From: Gammaproteobacteria bacterium
GTDB lineage: Bacteria > Pseudomonadota > Gammaproteobacteria > Pseudomonadales > Pseudohongiellaceae
Direction: 5' to 3'
Assembly (NCBI GenBank): GCA_012960305.1
Contig: DUBM01000020.1
Coordinates: 62,001 to 126,000 of the forward strand
Length of the DNA stretch: 64,000 bases
The notes below the pieces were generated by a model. The model was not told where the DNA came from, searched no databases, and saw only the letters and a program-made list of their open reading frames with translations. Below are positions 54,733 through 62,239 of the stretch, in pieces (the stretch's first letter is position 1; each line of letters starts with the position of its first letter). A program made the translations under genes and the position numbers.

Positions 54733-54817
54733 TAGTGTGCCTTTATTAGAACATTGATTGTAGGGTTAAAGTTACAATCCATGCAATAAATGCCGAAGCA
54801 AGCCAGTTGTTTTTACT

Positions 54818-55399
54818 TCAGCTTGCTGAGAATTTCTCAAGATCAGCCGGAGTATCGATATCCATAAGAATTGCGGAGTCATTCACAGCAACTTCATAGA
54901 GGTATGCAGGATTATCAAAGGCTACTTTCTTGCCTCCGCTATCCCCAGTTAGGGCGATTAGCTCGGGAAAGAATTTTTTTCCAAAACCAACCGGATTGCC
55001 CGGCTTGGTTCGATAGTTTGGGATCACAATCCGCTCTGACGTAAGTGAAGAGGCTAAAGTTGAGTACGTTGAAGGGAGAATGAATGGCATATCCGCTAAG
55101 CAAACAAGACAGGCATCCCAATCTCTTATTTGTTGAATACCATAGCTAAGGCTGGAACCCATACCTGATTCTGCGCCTTTAAAGATATGGAGAGAACTAT
55201 CTGTGCCTGCCTTGATTGAGAGAAGCTTCGCTACTTCAGGACGAGTAACGATAATGCTGTTAGGAATGGCAGTAATAATGTTCTGTAAGGTCTGGCTGAA
55301 GACGGTTTTCCCGTTAGCAAGCTTCGCGCACAGTTTTATTCCACCAAAGCGGGTGCTGAAACCTGCTGCTAGGACTATTGCGCCAGTTCTAGGATTCAT
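54818..55399 (-). CDS. MobA-like/MocA-type nucleotidyltransferase
   Basis: A 193-residue cytoplasmic nucleotidyltransferase. The N-terminal LAAGFSTRFGGIKLCAKL is the G-x-S-x-R-x-G-x-x-K NTP-binding signature, followed by GMGSSLSYGI, CLADMPFI (metal-binding Asp) and GNPVGFG. These are typical of the MocA/CTP:molybdopterin cytidylyltransferase group that finishes molybdenum cofactor for xanthine dehydrogenase-type enzymes, in agreement with the xdhC gene at 38.7 kb. Transcribed alone, after a possible hairpin. Confidence 0.8.
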   Translation of the reverse strand: MNPRTGAIVLAAGFSTRFGGIKLCAKLANGKTVFSQTLQNIITAIPNSIIVTRPEVAKLLSIKAGTDSSLHIFKGAESGMGSSLSYGIQQIRDWDACLVCLADMPFILPSTYSTLASSLTSERIVIPNYRTKPGNPVGFGKKFFPELIALTGDSGGKKVAFDNPAYLYEVAVNDSAILMDIDTPADLEKFSAS

Positions 55400-55447
55400 A
55401 TTCTTAGGTGGGGGTTTAGATTCATGGCGCTATTTCTGAGGAAATGG

Positions 55448-55472
55448 TCATTGCCGCTGAGCACGGCAATGA
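55448..55472. repeat. Inverted repeat downstream of the nrdAB region
   Basis: TCATTGCCG (55448-55456) and CGGCAATGA (55464-55472) are exact 9-base complements with a 7-base loop. It lies after the stop of the small gene at 55510 on the minus strand, where a terminator would be expected, but no T-run follows. Confidence 0.45.
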
Positions 55473-55509
55473 TGAGGCGTTAGTATTAAAGTTTTAACTG
55501 AACTCAGCG

Positions 55510-55833
55510 TTAGTGAAGTGATTTATCATTTTTACGTACGGGATCAGACTCGTGCTGACTAATTTCTACAACGAAACTCTCTTTCTTCTCGCTTGAGCTC
55601 TTGCTCAGTGGTTTTTCAGTGCCATCGGGAGAAGTTTTCACATCTGCTTTACTGCTAAGCACTTCTTCCTTTTCTAGAATTTGTTGTTTTTCAATTTGAG
55701 CCTTGAGCTGTTCACTCAAATGTTGACGAAGTCGATTCACCACACTAGTCATTACCTCAATAGTTTGACTCAACTGATCAAGGGTGATTAGCGTATGCTC
55801 GGAATCGCTCTCTAGCTGCTTGTTATCATTCAT
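55510..55833 (-). CDS. Hydrophilic hypothetical protein downstream of nrdB
   Basis: A 107-residue charged protein. The first 60 residues (LITLDQLSQTIEVMTSVVNRLRQHLSEQLKAQIEKQ) are likely a coiled coil, and the rest is Ser/Lys/Glu-rich and probably disordered. It is read in the same direction as nrdB, 96 bases downstream. I do not recognise it; similar short coiled-coil proteins are common. It could be the third gene of the nrdAB operon. Confidence 0.6.
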   Translation of the reverse strand: MNDNKQLESDSEHTLITLDQLSQTIEVMTSVVNRLRQHLSEQLKAQIEKQQILEKEEVLSSKADVKTSPDGTEKPLSKSSSEKKESFVVEISQHESDPVRKNDKSLH

Positions 55834-55929
55834 CCCTTATGCCCTCTTTACCCAATTTTTTGCTCTGAGGCGTTGCTAAATATTTTCAACTATTCCTTCC
55901 ACGATCAAGAAAATAAGCACTCTAATAAA

Positions 55930-57249
55930 TTAATCCCAGGAAAGTGCCCCGCCTGTTTGGTATTCAATTACTCGTGTTTCGAAGAAGTTCTTTTCTTTGC
56001 GCAGGTCCATTATTTCTGACATCCATGGAAAAGGGTTAGCGATGCCTTGGAATTGTTCTGGCAGACCTATTTGTACTAAACGGCGATTGGCAATGAATTG
56101 TAAATATTCTTCCATCATTGCTGCGTTCATGCCCAATACCCCACGAGGCATAGTGTCTCTTGCATACTCGATCTCAAGCTGTGTGGCCTGAAGAATCATT
56201 TGAGTTGCCTGTTCTTTCATTTCATCTGTCCACAGCTGTGGGTTCTCCAACTTAATCTGATTGATCATGTCGATACCAAAATTCAGATGCATGGATTCAT
56301 CCCGCAAGATGTACTGAAACTGTTCAGAGGTGCCCGTCATCTTGTTACGACGGCCCATAGAAAGAATTTGAGTAAATCCGCAGTAGAAGAAGATACCTTC
56401 TAGGCAGCAATAGAATGCAATGAGGTTCTTCAATAAATCCCGATCGGCTTCCAGTGTGCCGGTGTTGAAACTTGGATCACTTAGAGCCTGAGTGTACTTT
56501 AAACCCCAGGATGCTTTTTTCGCGACAGAAGGAACTTCGTGATACATATTAAAAATCTCGCCTTCATCCATAGCTAGAGATTCAATACAGTATTGGTAAG
56601 CGTGGGTATGAATGGCTTCTTCAAAAGCTTGTCGCAAAATATATTGGCGACACTCTGGATTAGTGATTAGTCTGTAAACAGCGAGCACTAAATTATTTGC
56701 GACTAATGAATCTGCAGTAGAGAAAAACCCCAGATTTCGTTTAACGATTAAGCGTTCATCTTCAGTTAAGCCGTTTGGATCCTTCCAGAGGGAAATGTCA
56801 GCGTTCATATTGACTTCTTGTGGCATCCAATGATTGGCGCATCCATCAAGATATTTTTGCCAGGCCCAGTCATACTTAAACGGTACTAGTTGATTCAAAT
56901 CCGCCCGACAGTTAATCATGCGTTTGTCGTCAACTGCCACTCGTGTGGCAGCGCCTTCTAGTTCTCCAGTACCGACTACAATATCCAGCTTAGCAAGATC
57001 ATTTATCGCTTTCTGTAAGGCATCAGCATTTTTCTTTTCATCTGCAGTGTTAAGATGGTTCTCATAATTCGCTGCTTTTTGCGCAGTAGTTTTAACTGGA
57101 CCGTCTCCTGTTAACTCCTTGGCTAGCGCGTTTACTGGGGCTACTGTTTCTGTTTGTATTGGTGCCGCTGCGGCGGTGATCATTTTCTCTGTGTCGGAGG
57201 AAGGAACGCTAATGCCTTCTTCTTGATTGAACTCATCCCATGACAACAT
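55930..57249 (-). CDS. nrdB: Ribonucleoside-diphosphate reductase beta subunit, class Ia
   Basis: A 439-residue diiron-tyrosyl radical protein that starts the radical chemistry of NrdA. Ligands and radical residue are visible: Asp 180 (STADS), Glu 211 and His 214 (EEAIH), Tyr 218 as the radical site, then Glu in CCLEGIFF and Glu/His in RDESMHL. The C-terminal tail ([10 protein letters not shown]) binds NrdA. It is about 60 residues longer than E. coli NrdB at the N-terminus, where a Pro/Ala/Thr-rich linker follows MLSWDEF, repeating the LSWD of the C-terminus. GGGG lies seven bases before the ATG. It starts 68 bases after nrdA, as part of one operon. Confidence 0.95.
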   Translation of the reverse strand: MLSWDEFNQEEGISVPSSDTEKMITAAAAPIQTETVAPVNALAKELTGDGPVKTTAQKAANYENHLNTADEKKNADALQKAINDLAKLDIVVGTGELEGAATRVAVDDKRMINCRADLNQLVPFKYDWAWQKYLDGCANHWMPQEVNMNADISLWKDPNGLTEDERLIVKRNLGFFSTADSLVANNLVLAVYRLITNPECRQYILRQAFEEAIHTHAYQYCIESLAMDEGEIFNMYHEVPSVAKKASWGLKYTQALSDPSFNTGTLEADRDLLKNLIAFYCCLEGIFFYCGFTQILSMGRRNKMTGTSEQFQYILRDESMHLNFGIDMINQIKLENPQLWTDEMKEQATQMILQATQLEIEYARDTMPRGVLGMNAAMMEEYLQFIANRRLVQIGLPEQFQGIANPFPWMSEIMDLRKEKNFFETRVIEYQTGGALSWD

Positions 57250-57317
57250 AGTTGTACCCCAACATCTTTAAACTTATAGTAATTAAACTAACTAATTCTC
57301 AATTAGCAATCTTTGTT

Positions 57318-60167
57318 TTATTGACAGGCTTCACAATCAGGATCATCAATCGAACAGGCCATTGGTATTTCTGCTGCTTCATTCGAAACTGCGTTCAGGC
57401 TAGTGTCTGAAATTGTTGATTTCTCTGTTGTAGTGGCAGCTAAAGCGCGCAAGTAATAAGTAGTCTTTAGCCCTCGTAACCAAGCCATCCTATAGGTGAT
57501 ATCCAGTTTCTTGCCGCTGGCACCAGCCACGTATAAGTTGAGTGACTGCGCTTGATCGATCCACTTTTGTCTACGACTCGCTGCGTCCACTAACCATCGC
57601 GGTTCTATTTCAAACGCGGTGGCATAAATATCTTTTATCTCTTGTGGTACGCGATCAATTTTCTGGACACTCCCTTCGTAGTACTTCAAATCATTAACCA
57701 TTACGCTATCCCATAAATCGGATTTCTTAAGATCATTTACCAAGAAAGGATTCACCACGGTAAATTCACCGGATAGATTAGATTTCACGTACAGATTTTG
57801 ATATGTCGGCTCGATGGATTGAGAAACGCCGCTGATGTTTGCGATAGTCGCGGTTGGGGCTATCGCTAGCACGTTAGAATTGCGCATGCCGTTTTTCTGA
57901 ATGCGGCTTCGAAGTCCATCCCAGTCAAGGCGCTGCTCCATGTTCACATCAAAGAAATCATCACCTCGTGCTTCTTGGAGAAGCTTGAGTGAATCAATAG
58001 GTAGCTTCCCTTGATCCCAAAGAGAGCCTTCATAAGACTGGTAACGGCCACGTTCTTCAGCTAATTCAGTAGAAGCCTGAATAGCATGGTAGCTGATCAT
58101 TTCCATGGAAACATCAGCGAATTCAACTGCCTGTTTGGAAGCATATGGAATGCGTTGAGTATACAGCGCATCCTGAAAACCCATGATTCCCATGCCTATT
58201 GGTCGATGTTTCAGGTTGGAATTTTCTGCCTGTGGAACCGAGTAATAATTGATATCAATGACATTGTCCAGCATACGAACAGCGGTAGTAATGGTCTTCT
58301 TGAGTTTTTCTTGGTCTAGTCCATTTTCATTGACGTGATTTACTAGGTTTACTGAACCAAGATTACACACCGCGATTTCTTCCTGACTGGTATTCAGGGT
58401 GATCTCTGTGCAGAGATTTGAAGAATGGATTGTGCCGATATGCTGCTGTGGTGAGCGGACATTACAGGCATCTTTGAAAGTGATCCAAGGGTGGCCAGTT
58501 TCGAAAAGCATCGAAATCATTTTCCGCCAAAGATCAGCAGCCTTGACAGTTTTATAGACTTCAATTTCGCCAGCCTTTGCCAGGCGTTCATATTCTTCGT
58601 ATGCGACTTCAAATTCTTTACCGTGTAATTCGTGCAAGTCAGGAACATTATTCGGTGAGAACAGAGTCCAGTCCTGCTCGTTAAAGACACGTTTCATGAA
58701 AAGATCTGGAATCCAATTTGCTGTATTCATATCGTGAGCACGGCGACGATCGTCTCCAGTATTTTTGCGTAGCTCTAGGAACTCTTCGATATCCATATGC
58801 CACGTTTCTAGATAGGAGCAAACAGCACCTTTGCGTTTGCCACCCTGATTTACCGCAACAGCAGTATCGTTAACCACTTTCAGAAAGGGTACAACGCCCT
58901 GTGATTTACCATTGGTACCTTTAATGTGCGCGCCTAAAGCTCGTACTGGCGTCCAGTCATTTCCTAGACCACCAGCCCATTTCGAAAGCATGGCATTGTC
59001 ACGTATTGCTGAATAAATTCCATGTAAGTCATCTGGGACCGTAGTGAGAAAGCAAGAAGACAATTGCGGCCGTAATGTTCCTGAATTGAACAATTGTGGG
59101 GTAGACGTCATATAATCGAAGCTGGATATTAAGTTGTAAAATTCTATTGCCCGTTCTTCCCGATTTTTTTCATTTGACGCCAGCCCCATTGCAACGCGCA
59201 TGAAAAATACCTGCGGTAATTCAAAGCGGACATTGTTGCTATGGATGAAGTAGCGGTCATAAAGTGTTTGTAGCCCAAGGTAGGTGAATTGCTGATCACG
59301 ATCAGCTTTAAGGGCTTCGCCCAAAACACTGAGGTCATACTCGAGTAGGTGAGGAGAGAGTAGATCCAGCTCTACCCCTTTTTCTATATATGGCTTTAAT
59401 GTAGCCGCATAGCGGTAATGCATTTCGGAATGTGTTGCTGCATCAGTGATGCCGAGAAAACCCAGTGCTTCTGAGCGAAGGGTGTCCATCAACAGGCGAG
59501 CAGTAACATAGGAGTAATTTGGGTCTTTCTCTACCATAGTTCTGGCAGTCATCACCAAAGATGTGCGGACATCGTCCATCTTCACGCCAGGGTAAAGGTT
59601 CTTTATCGTTTCAGCGTATATGTTGTCGCCAGATACCTCCTCCAAGCCTTCACATGCCTCGGTGATAATTGTTTTGAGGCGTTGTGTATCCAGAGAGCCT
59701 TGAGTGCCATCCTCAAAAGTTACTGTGATCTCAGGATGATCAGTTTTTTCCGATTCCTGCTTTTGCTCTCTTAAGCGCGTGTGCTCTGCACGGTAGATAA
59801 CATAGCTTCGGGCTATCTTATGCTCGCCAGTCCGCATGAGCGCGAGTTCAACTTGATCCTGAATATCTTCAATGTGAATGGTGCCGCCAGAAGGCATACG
59901 ACGGCGGAAAATGTCGGTAATCAGGCCACCCAGTTGCGCAACGGATTCATGGATTCTTGTAGAGGCCGCGGCATTACCACCCTCAACAGCCAAATAGGCT
60001 TTGGTAATGGCAACAGAAATCTTAGACTCTGAATAAGCTACGACTGCGCCGTTTCGCTTAATTACTCGCAATTGTCCTGGGGCTGTCGATGTGACACTTA
60101 TCCCATCGTCATTACGGGGAGCTGAGGTCAGAAGAGAGTCATCTGTTGTTTGTACATCTGTCTGCAT
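57318..60167 (-). CDS. nrdA: Ribonucleoside-diphosphate reductase alpha subunit, class Ia
   Basis: A 949-residue enzyme that reduces ribonucleoside diphosphates. Residues about 30-120 form an ATP-cone (RVIKRNGAVVAYSESKI) and about 145-235 a second cone-like domain (TVTFEDGTQGSLDTQRL-type), as in Pseudomonas-type NrdA. Active-site residues are Cys in SSCFLTT, Cys in NLCTEI, Cys in AVCNLGSVNL, the radical-path tyrosines in EPTYQNLYVKSN, and the C-terminal C-x-x-C in DCEACQ. GGAG lies six bases before the ATG. The double ATP-cone suggests dATP control, and NrdR-type boxes occur in its long leader. Confidence 0.95.
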   Translation of the reverse strand: MQTDVQTTDDSLLTSAPRNDDGISVTSTAPGQLRVIKRNGAVVAYSESKISVAITKAYLAVEGGNAAASTRIHESVAQLGGLITDIFRRRMPSGGTIHIEDIQDQVELALMRTGEHKIARSYVIYRAEHTRLREQKQESEKTDHPEITVTFEDGTQGSLDTQRLKTIITEACEGLEEVSGDNIYAETIKNLYPGVKMDDVRTSLVMTARTMVEKDPNYSYVTARLLMDTLRSEALGFLGITDAATHSEMHYRYAATLKPYIEKGVELDLLSPHLLEYDLSVLGEALKADRDQQFTYLGLQTLYDRYFIHSNNVRFELPQVFFMRVAMGLASNEKNREERAIEFYNLISSFDYMTSTPQLFNSGTLRPQLSSCFLTTVPDDLHGIYSAIRDNAMLSKWAGGLGNDWTPVRALGAHIKGTNGKSQGVVPFLKVVNDTAVAVNQGGKRKGAVCSYLETWHMDIEEFLELRKNTGDDRRRAHDMNTANWIPDLFMKRVFNEQDWTLFSPNNVPDLHELHGKEFEVAYEEYERLAKAGEIEVYKTVKAADLWRKMISMLFETGHPWITFKDACNVRSPQQHIGTIHSSNLCTEITLNTSQEEIAVCNLGSVNLVNHVNENGLDQEKLKKTITTAVRMLDNVIDINYYSVPQAENSNLKHRPIGMGIMGFQDALYTQRIPYASKQAVEFADVSMEMISYHAIQASTELAEERGRYQSYEGSLWDQGKLPIDSLKLLQEARGDDFFDVNMEQRLDWDGLRSRIQKNGMRNSNVLAIAPTATIANISGVSQSIEPTYQNLYVKSNLSGEFTVVNPFLVNDLKKSDLWDSVMVNDLKYYEGSVQKIDRVPQEIKDIYATAFEIEPRWLVDAASRRQKWIDQAQSLNLYVAGASGKKLDITYRMAWLRGLKTTYYLRALAATTTEKSTISDTSLNAVSNEAAEIPMACSIDDPDCEACQ

Positions 60168-60206
60168 TGTGTTCTCCGAATTTGGCCTTTACTACTACCG
60201 TTCTAT

Positions 60207-60323
60207 TTATTTTTTGGCTTTCGAGCGGCCTTTTTTGGCTAATAGTTTTGCTATCAGCACTTTTATTTCTATTCCTTGGTACGGTTTGCGTTCAATCTTC
60301 GTTACCAACCCAGTAAGACCCAT
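60207..60323 (-). CDS. Possible small basic protein in the nrdA leader
   Basis: A 38-codon frame (ATG 60323 to TAA 60207) reading MGLTGLVTKIERKPYQGIE, then IKVLIAKLLAKKGRSKAKK. It is basic and looks amphipathic, and ends 39 bases before the nrdA start. No strong ribosome site precedes it. It may be an upstream ORF or the decayed end of another gene. Not recognised. Confidence 0.35.
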   Translation of the reverse strand: MGLTGLVTKIERKPYQGIEIKVLIAKLLAKKGRSKAKK

Positions 60324-60602
60324 TGGGCTCTAAAGTGCTCAGTCCCGACGATTTGATCTAGGTAGCTGGGTTATTATCTAGATTTCTGCCAATGGCTACT
60401 GCTGTTTTCGTGGCGGTATTTCTAATTCTCAGTTTTTTATTATCAATTTTCAGTGTTTTCTCTAGATTTCTGAGTTCCGACTAGATGTTCTACCTAGTAA
60501 GATAATTTTTTACAGAGTACCAAACCCCCGTCTAGCCTGAACCTTGGGCGAAATCATTGATATCCGACTCCGCTTTTGGCTGCCAGGCAGTGTAAAAGCC
60601 AT

Positions 60603-60618
60603 ATACTATATATTGTGT
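60603..60618. promoter_or_regulatory. NrdR-box-like site
   Basis: ATACTATATATTGTGT matches the NrdR consensus (acaCwATATaTwGtgt) at 15 of 16 positions. No partner box at the usual 31-32-base distance was found on either side. It lies 436 bases upstream of nrdA. Confidence 0.55.
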
Positions 60619-60828
60619 TTTTTCGGCAGGACTTTAATTGTTTTTTTAATTACTGAGGAAAAGTACTGAAACCTCAAAAACAAACCCAAAGATTTGGACT
60701 TGTATACCCGTTTTGCTGACAACAACCTTTTCTAATTTTGGGCGGGCTCAGCGATCTGCGCAAAACACTTAGCATGCTTACCGGTTTAATCATGGTTAGA
60801 AATAAGCTCTTTGATTTTAGCTCGATTT

Positions 60829-60844
60829 ATACAACATATAGACA
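60829..60844. promoter_or_regulatory. NrdR-box-like site, first of a pair
   Basis: On the minus strand this reads TGTCTATATGTTGTAT, keeping the CTATAT-x-TTGT core of the NrdR box. Its centre is exactly 31 bases from the next site, the spacing at which NrdR binds two boxes on the same helix face. Confidence 0.55.
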
Positions 60845-60859
60845 AGCTGCGAATCATTA

Positions 60860-60875
60860 ACACAAGATAATGCGA
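60860..60875. promoter_or_regulatory. NrdR-box-like site, second of a pair
   Basis: ACACAAGATAATGCGA matches the consensus at 12 of 16 positions. By itself it is weak; the 15-base gap to the site at 60829-60844 is what makes it credible. Confidence 0.45.
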
Positions 60876-61063
60876 TTATAGGGTTATTGCAAGTTCTTTT
60901 TCGGTGAGTTATCTGTGGGTAAATTGTGAATAGGCTGTTGGTGTTATTGAATATTTACTCTAGTGGTAACCGCTTCAAAGGAACTGCTCAAAATTTGTTC
61001 AAACTGTTGTTTTGTTTAGCAGAAATTTGGCCTAAATCTCGTTCTTATGAACGAGAAAAGGAA

Positions 61064-61079
61064 ACACTATATGTTGTGG
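61064..61079. promoter_or_regulatory. NrdR-box-like site
   Basis: ACACTATATGTTGTGG matches the NrdR consensus at 14 of 16 positions. It has no recognisable partner box, and lies close to the end of argF, nearly 900 bases upstream of nrdA. Confidence 0.45.
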
Positions 61080-61112
61080 TCGTCCAAAACGGGGAAAATT
61101 CAAATAAAGAGC

Positions 61113-61134
61113 GGGAAAACCACCTTTAAGGTGG
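61113..61134 (-). terminator. Probable intrinsic terminator of argF
   Basis: On the minus strand the stem CCACC/GGTGG with loop TTAAA is followed by TTTTCCC, 23 bases after the argF stop. The extended palindrome CCACCTT/AAGGTGG is perfect. The T-run is short, so the terminator is weak to moderate. Confidence 0.55.
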
Positions 61135-61156
61135 AAGCCATTGCAGTTGCTTCGAT

Positions 61157-62053
61157 TTAGGAGTTAAGCATGAATTCTAACAGTGCTTTTTGAGAGTGCA
61201 TGCGGTTTTCCGCTTCGTCCCAAACGACGCAGTCTTCACGATCCAGGAGTTTAGTGCTGACTTCCTCGCCACGGTGAGCGGGTAAGCAGTGCATAAATAA
61301 TGCATCACTATGGGCCTTGGACATCAACTCTTCGGTGACTTGGTAATCGGCAAAGGCTAGCTTTCTTCTGGCCTGCTCTTCTTCTTGTCCCATCGAGGAC
61401 CATACATCAGTCACTACTAGATCAGACCCTGCTACTGCCTCACTGGGGGAGCGCAGTAGGCTGACTCGATTAGGGCTAAGTTCTAACAAGTCTTTGCGAG
61501 GTTCGTAGCCAAAGGGGCTGGCAATTTTCAATTCGAAATCGAATTGAATGGCAGCATTAATGTAGGACTGGCACATATTATTGCCATCGCCGATCCAGCT
61601 TACCGTCTTACCGGAGATGCCGCCCTTATGCTCAACATAGGTTTGCATGTCGGCCAACAGCTGACAGGGGTGAAAATCATCACTGAGCGCATTGATTACT
61701 GGAACATTAGAGTGGAGGGCAAACTCCTCAAGCATAGCCTGGTCAAAAGTTCGAATCGCCAAACAATCAACCATGCGCGAAAGTACGCGAGCACTATCGG
61801 CAACAGGTTCTCCGCGTCCTAGCTGAGAATCCTGGTTTGACAGAAACAGAGAGTTGCCACCAAGTTGTGTCATTGCTACTTCAAATGCCACTCTGGTTCT
61901 GGTGGATGACTTATCAAAAATAAGGCCAAGAGTTTTCTGCGATAAGGTTTGGCTAGGCAGGCCTAAGGATTTTAGTTCAATCGCCCGCGCAATAATTGTC
62001 TGAAGTTCATCTTTGCTCAAATCAAGCAAGTTGAGAAAATGTCTGGAACTCAT
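61157..62053 (-). CDS. argF: Ornithine carbamoyltransferase
   Basis: A 298-residue cytoplasmic enzyme that forms citrulline from ornithine and carbamoyl phosphate in arginine synthesis. The carbamoyl-phosphate loop is SSTRTR (49-54), the second motif is HPCQ (128-131), and the ornithine-binding motif is [11 protein letters not shown] near residue 256. Length matches the anabolic type. AAGAG lies seven bases before the ATG. Upstream on the same strand are a 14-codon leader ORF and an intrinsic terminator, an arrangement suggesting transcription attenuation. It shares the substrate carbamoyl phosphate with pyrB at 42 kb. Confidence 0.95.
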   Translation of the reverse strand: MSSRHFLNLLDLSKDELQTIIARAIELKSLGLPSQTLSQKTLGLIFDKSSTRTRVAFEVAMTQLGGNSLFLSNQDSQLGRGEPVADSARVLSRMVDCLAIRTFDQAMLEEFALHSNVPVINALSDDFHPCQLLADMQTYVEHKGGISGKTVSWIGDGNNMCQSYINAAIQFDFELKIASPFGYEPRKDLLELSPNRVSLLRSPSEAVAGSDLVVTDVWSSMGQEEEQARRKLAFADYQVTEELMSKAHSDALFMHCLPAHRGEEVSTKLLDREDCVVWDEAENRMHSQKALLEFMLNS

Positions 62054-62120
62054 GGGAATACTCTTTTTGCTATAGTGACCTGGTTATGGGCTGCTAAAAT
62101 TGTTCGATACAACTTACTGG

Positions 62121-62150
62121 AAATAAAAAGGGCAGCTTTCGCTGCCCGTT
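62121..62150 (-). terminator. Intrinsic terminator/attenuator upstream of argF
   Basis: On the minus strand GGGCAGC-GAAA-GCTGCCC (62147-62130) forms a 7-base stem with a stable GAAA loop, followed by TTTTTATTT. It is a strong rho-independent terminator pointing at argF, 68 bases before its start and 11 bases after the stop of the leader ORF. There is no minus-strand gene upstream other than that ORF, so it would act on the argF transcript itself. Confidence 0.75.
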
Positions 62151-62161
62151 AAAAAAGCATT

Positions 62162-62206
62162 CTAGCCAAGTCTGCCCTGCGGGGCAATTGTCTTTGTTAT
62201 TATCAT
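62162..62206 (-). CDS. Putative argF leader peptide (14 residues)
   Basis: The frame encodes MIITKTIAPQGRLG. Its ATG (62206) has a strong AGGAG exactly eight bases upstream, and its TAG lies 11 bases before the terminator. In the RNA the codons for Ile-Ala-Pro-Gln-Gly lie in a small hairpin (TTGCCC/GGGCAG) whose two arms are each complementary to one arm of the terminator, so alternative pairings are possible. Ribosome position on this ORF could therefore decide whether argF is transcribed. It has only one Arg codon (AGA, third from the end), so classical amino-acid attenuation is not obvious; stalling of the nascent peptide is another option. I do not recognise this peptide from known leaders. 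Confidence 0.6.
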   Translation of the reverse strand: MIITKTIAPQGRLG

Positions 62207-62239
62207 CAGCTAGTCTCCTAAACACTTAATCCATCGACT

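Larger units (their letters stand above)
60324..61156. other. Long untranslated region upstream of nrdA with NrdR-type boxes
   Basis: About 830 bases separate argF from the leader ORF of nrdA, much more than elsewhere in the window. It holds four sequences like the NrdR box, one of them forming a correctly spaced pair, plus the argF terminator near its end. It is AT-rich and has no credible gene. Confidence 0.5.

Noticed and set aside
60914-60922. TGTGGGTAA, similar to a DnaA box, in the nrdA leader
   Set aside because: One mismatch from the consensus and no second box nearby; not enough for a regulatory site or an origin.
60926-61129. A 67-codon plus-strand ORF in the nrd leader
   Set aside because: No ribosome site, low-complexity composition, and it overlaps an NrdR-like box and the argF terminator.
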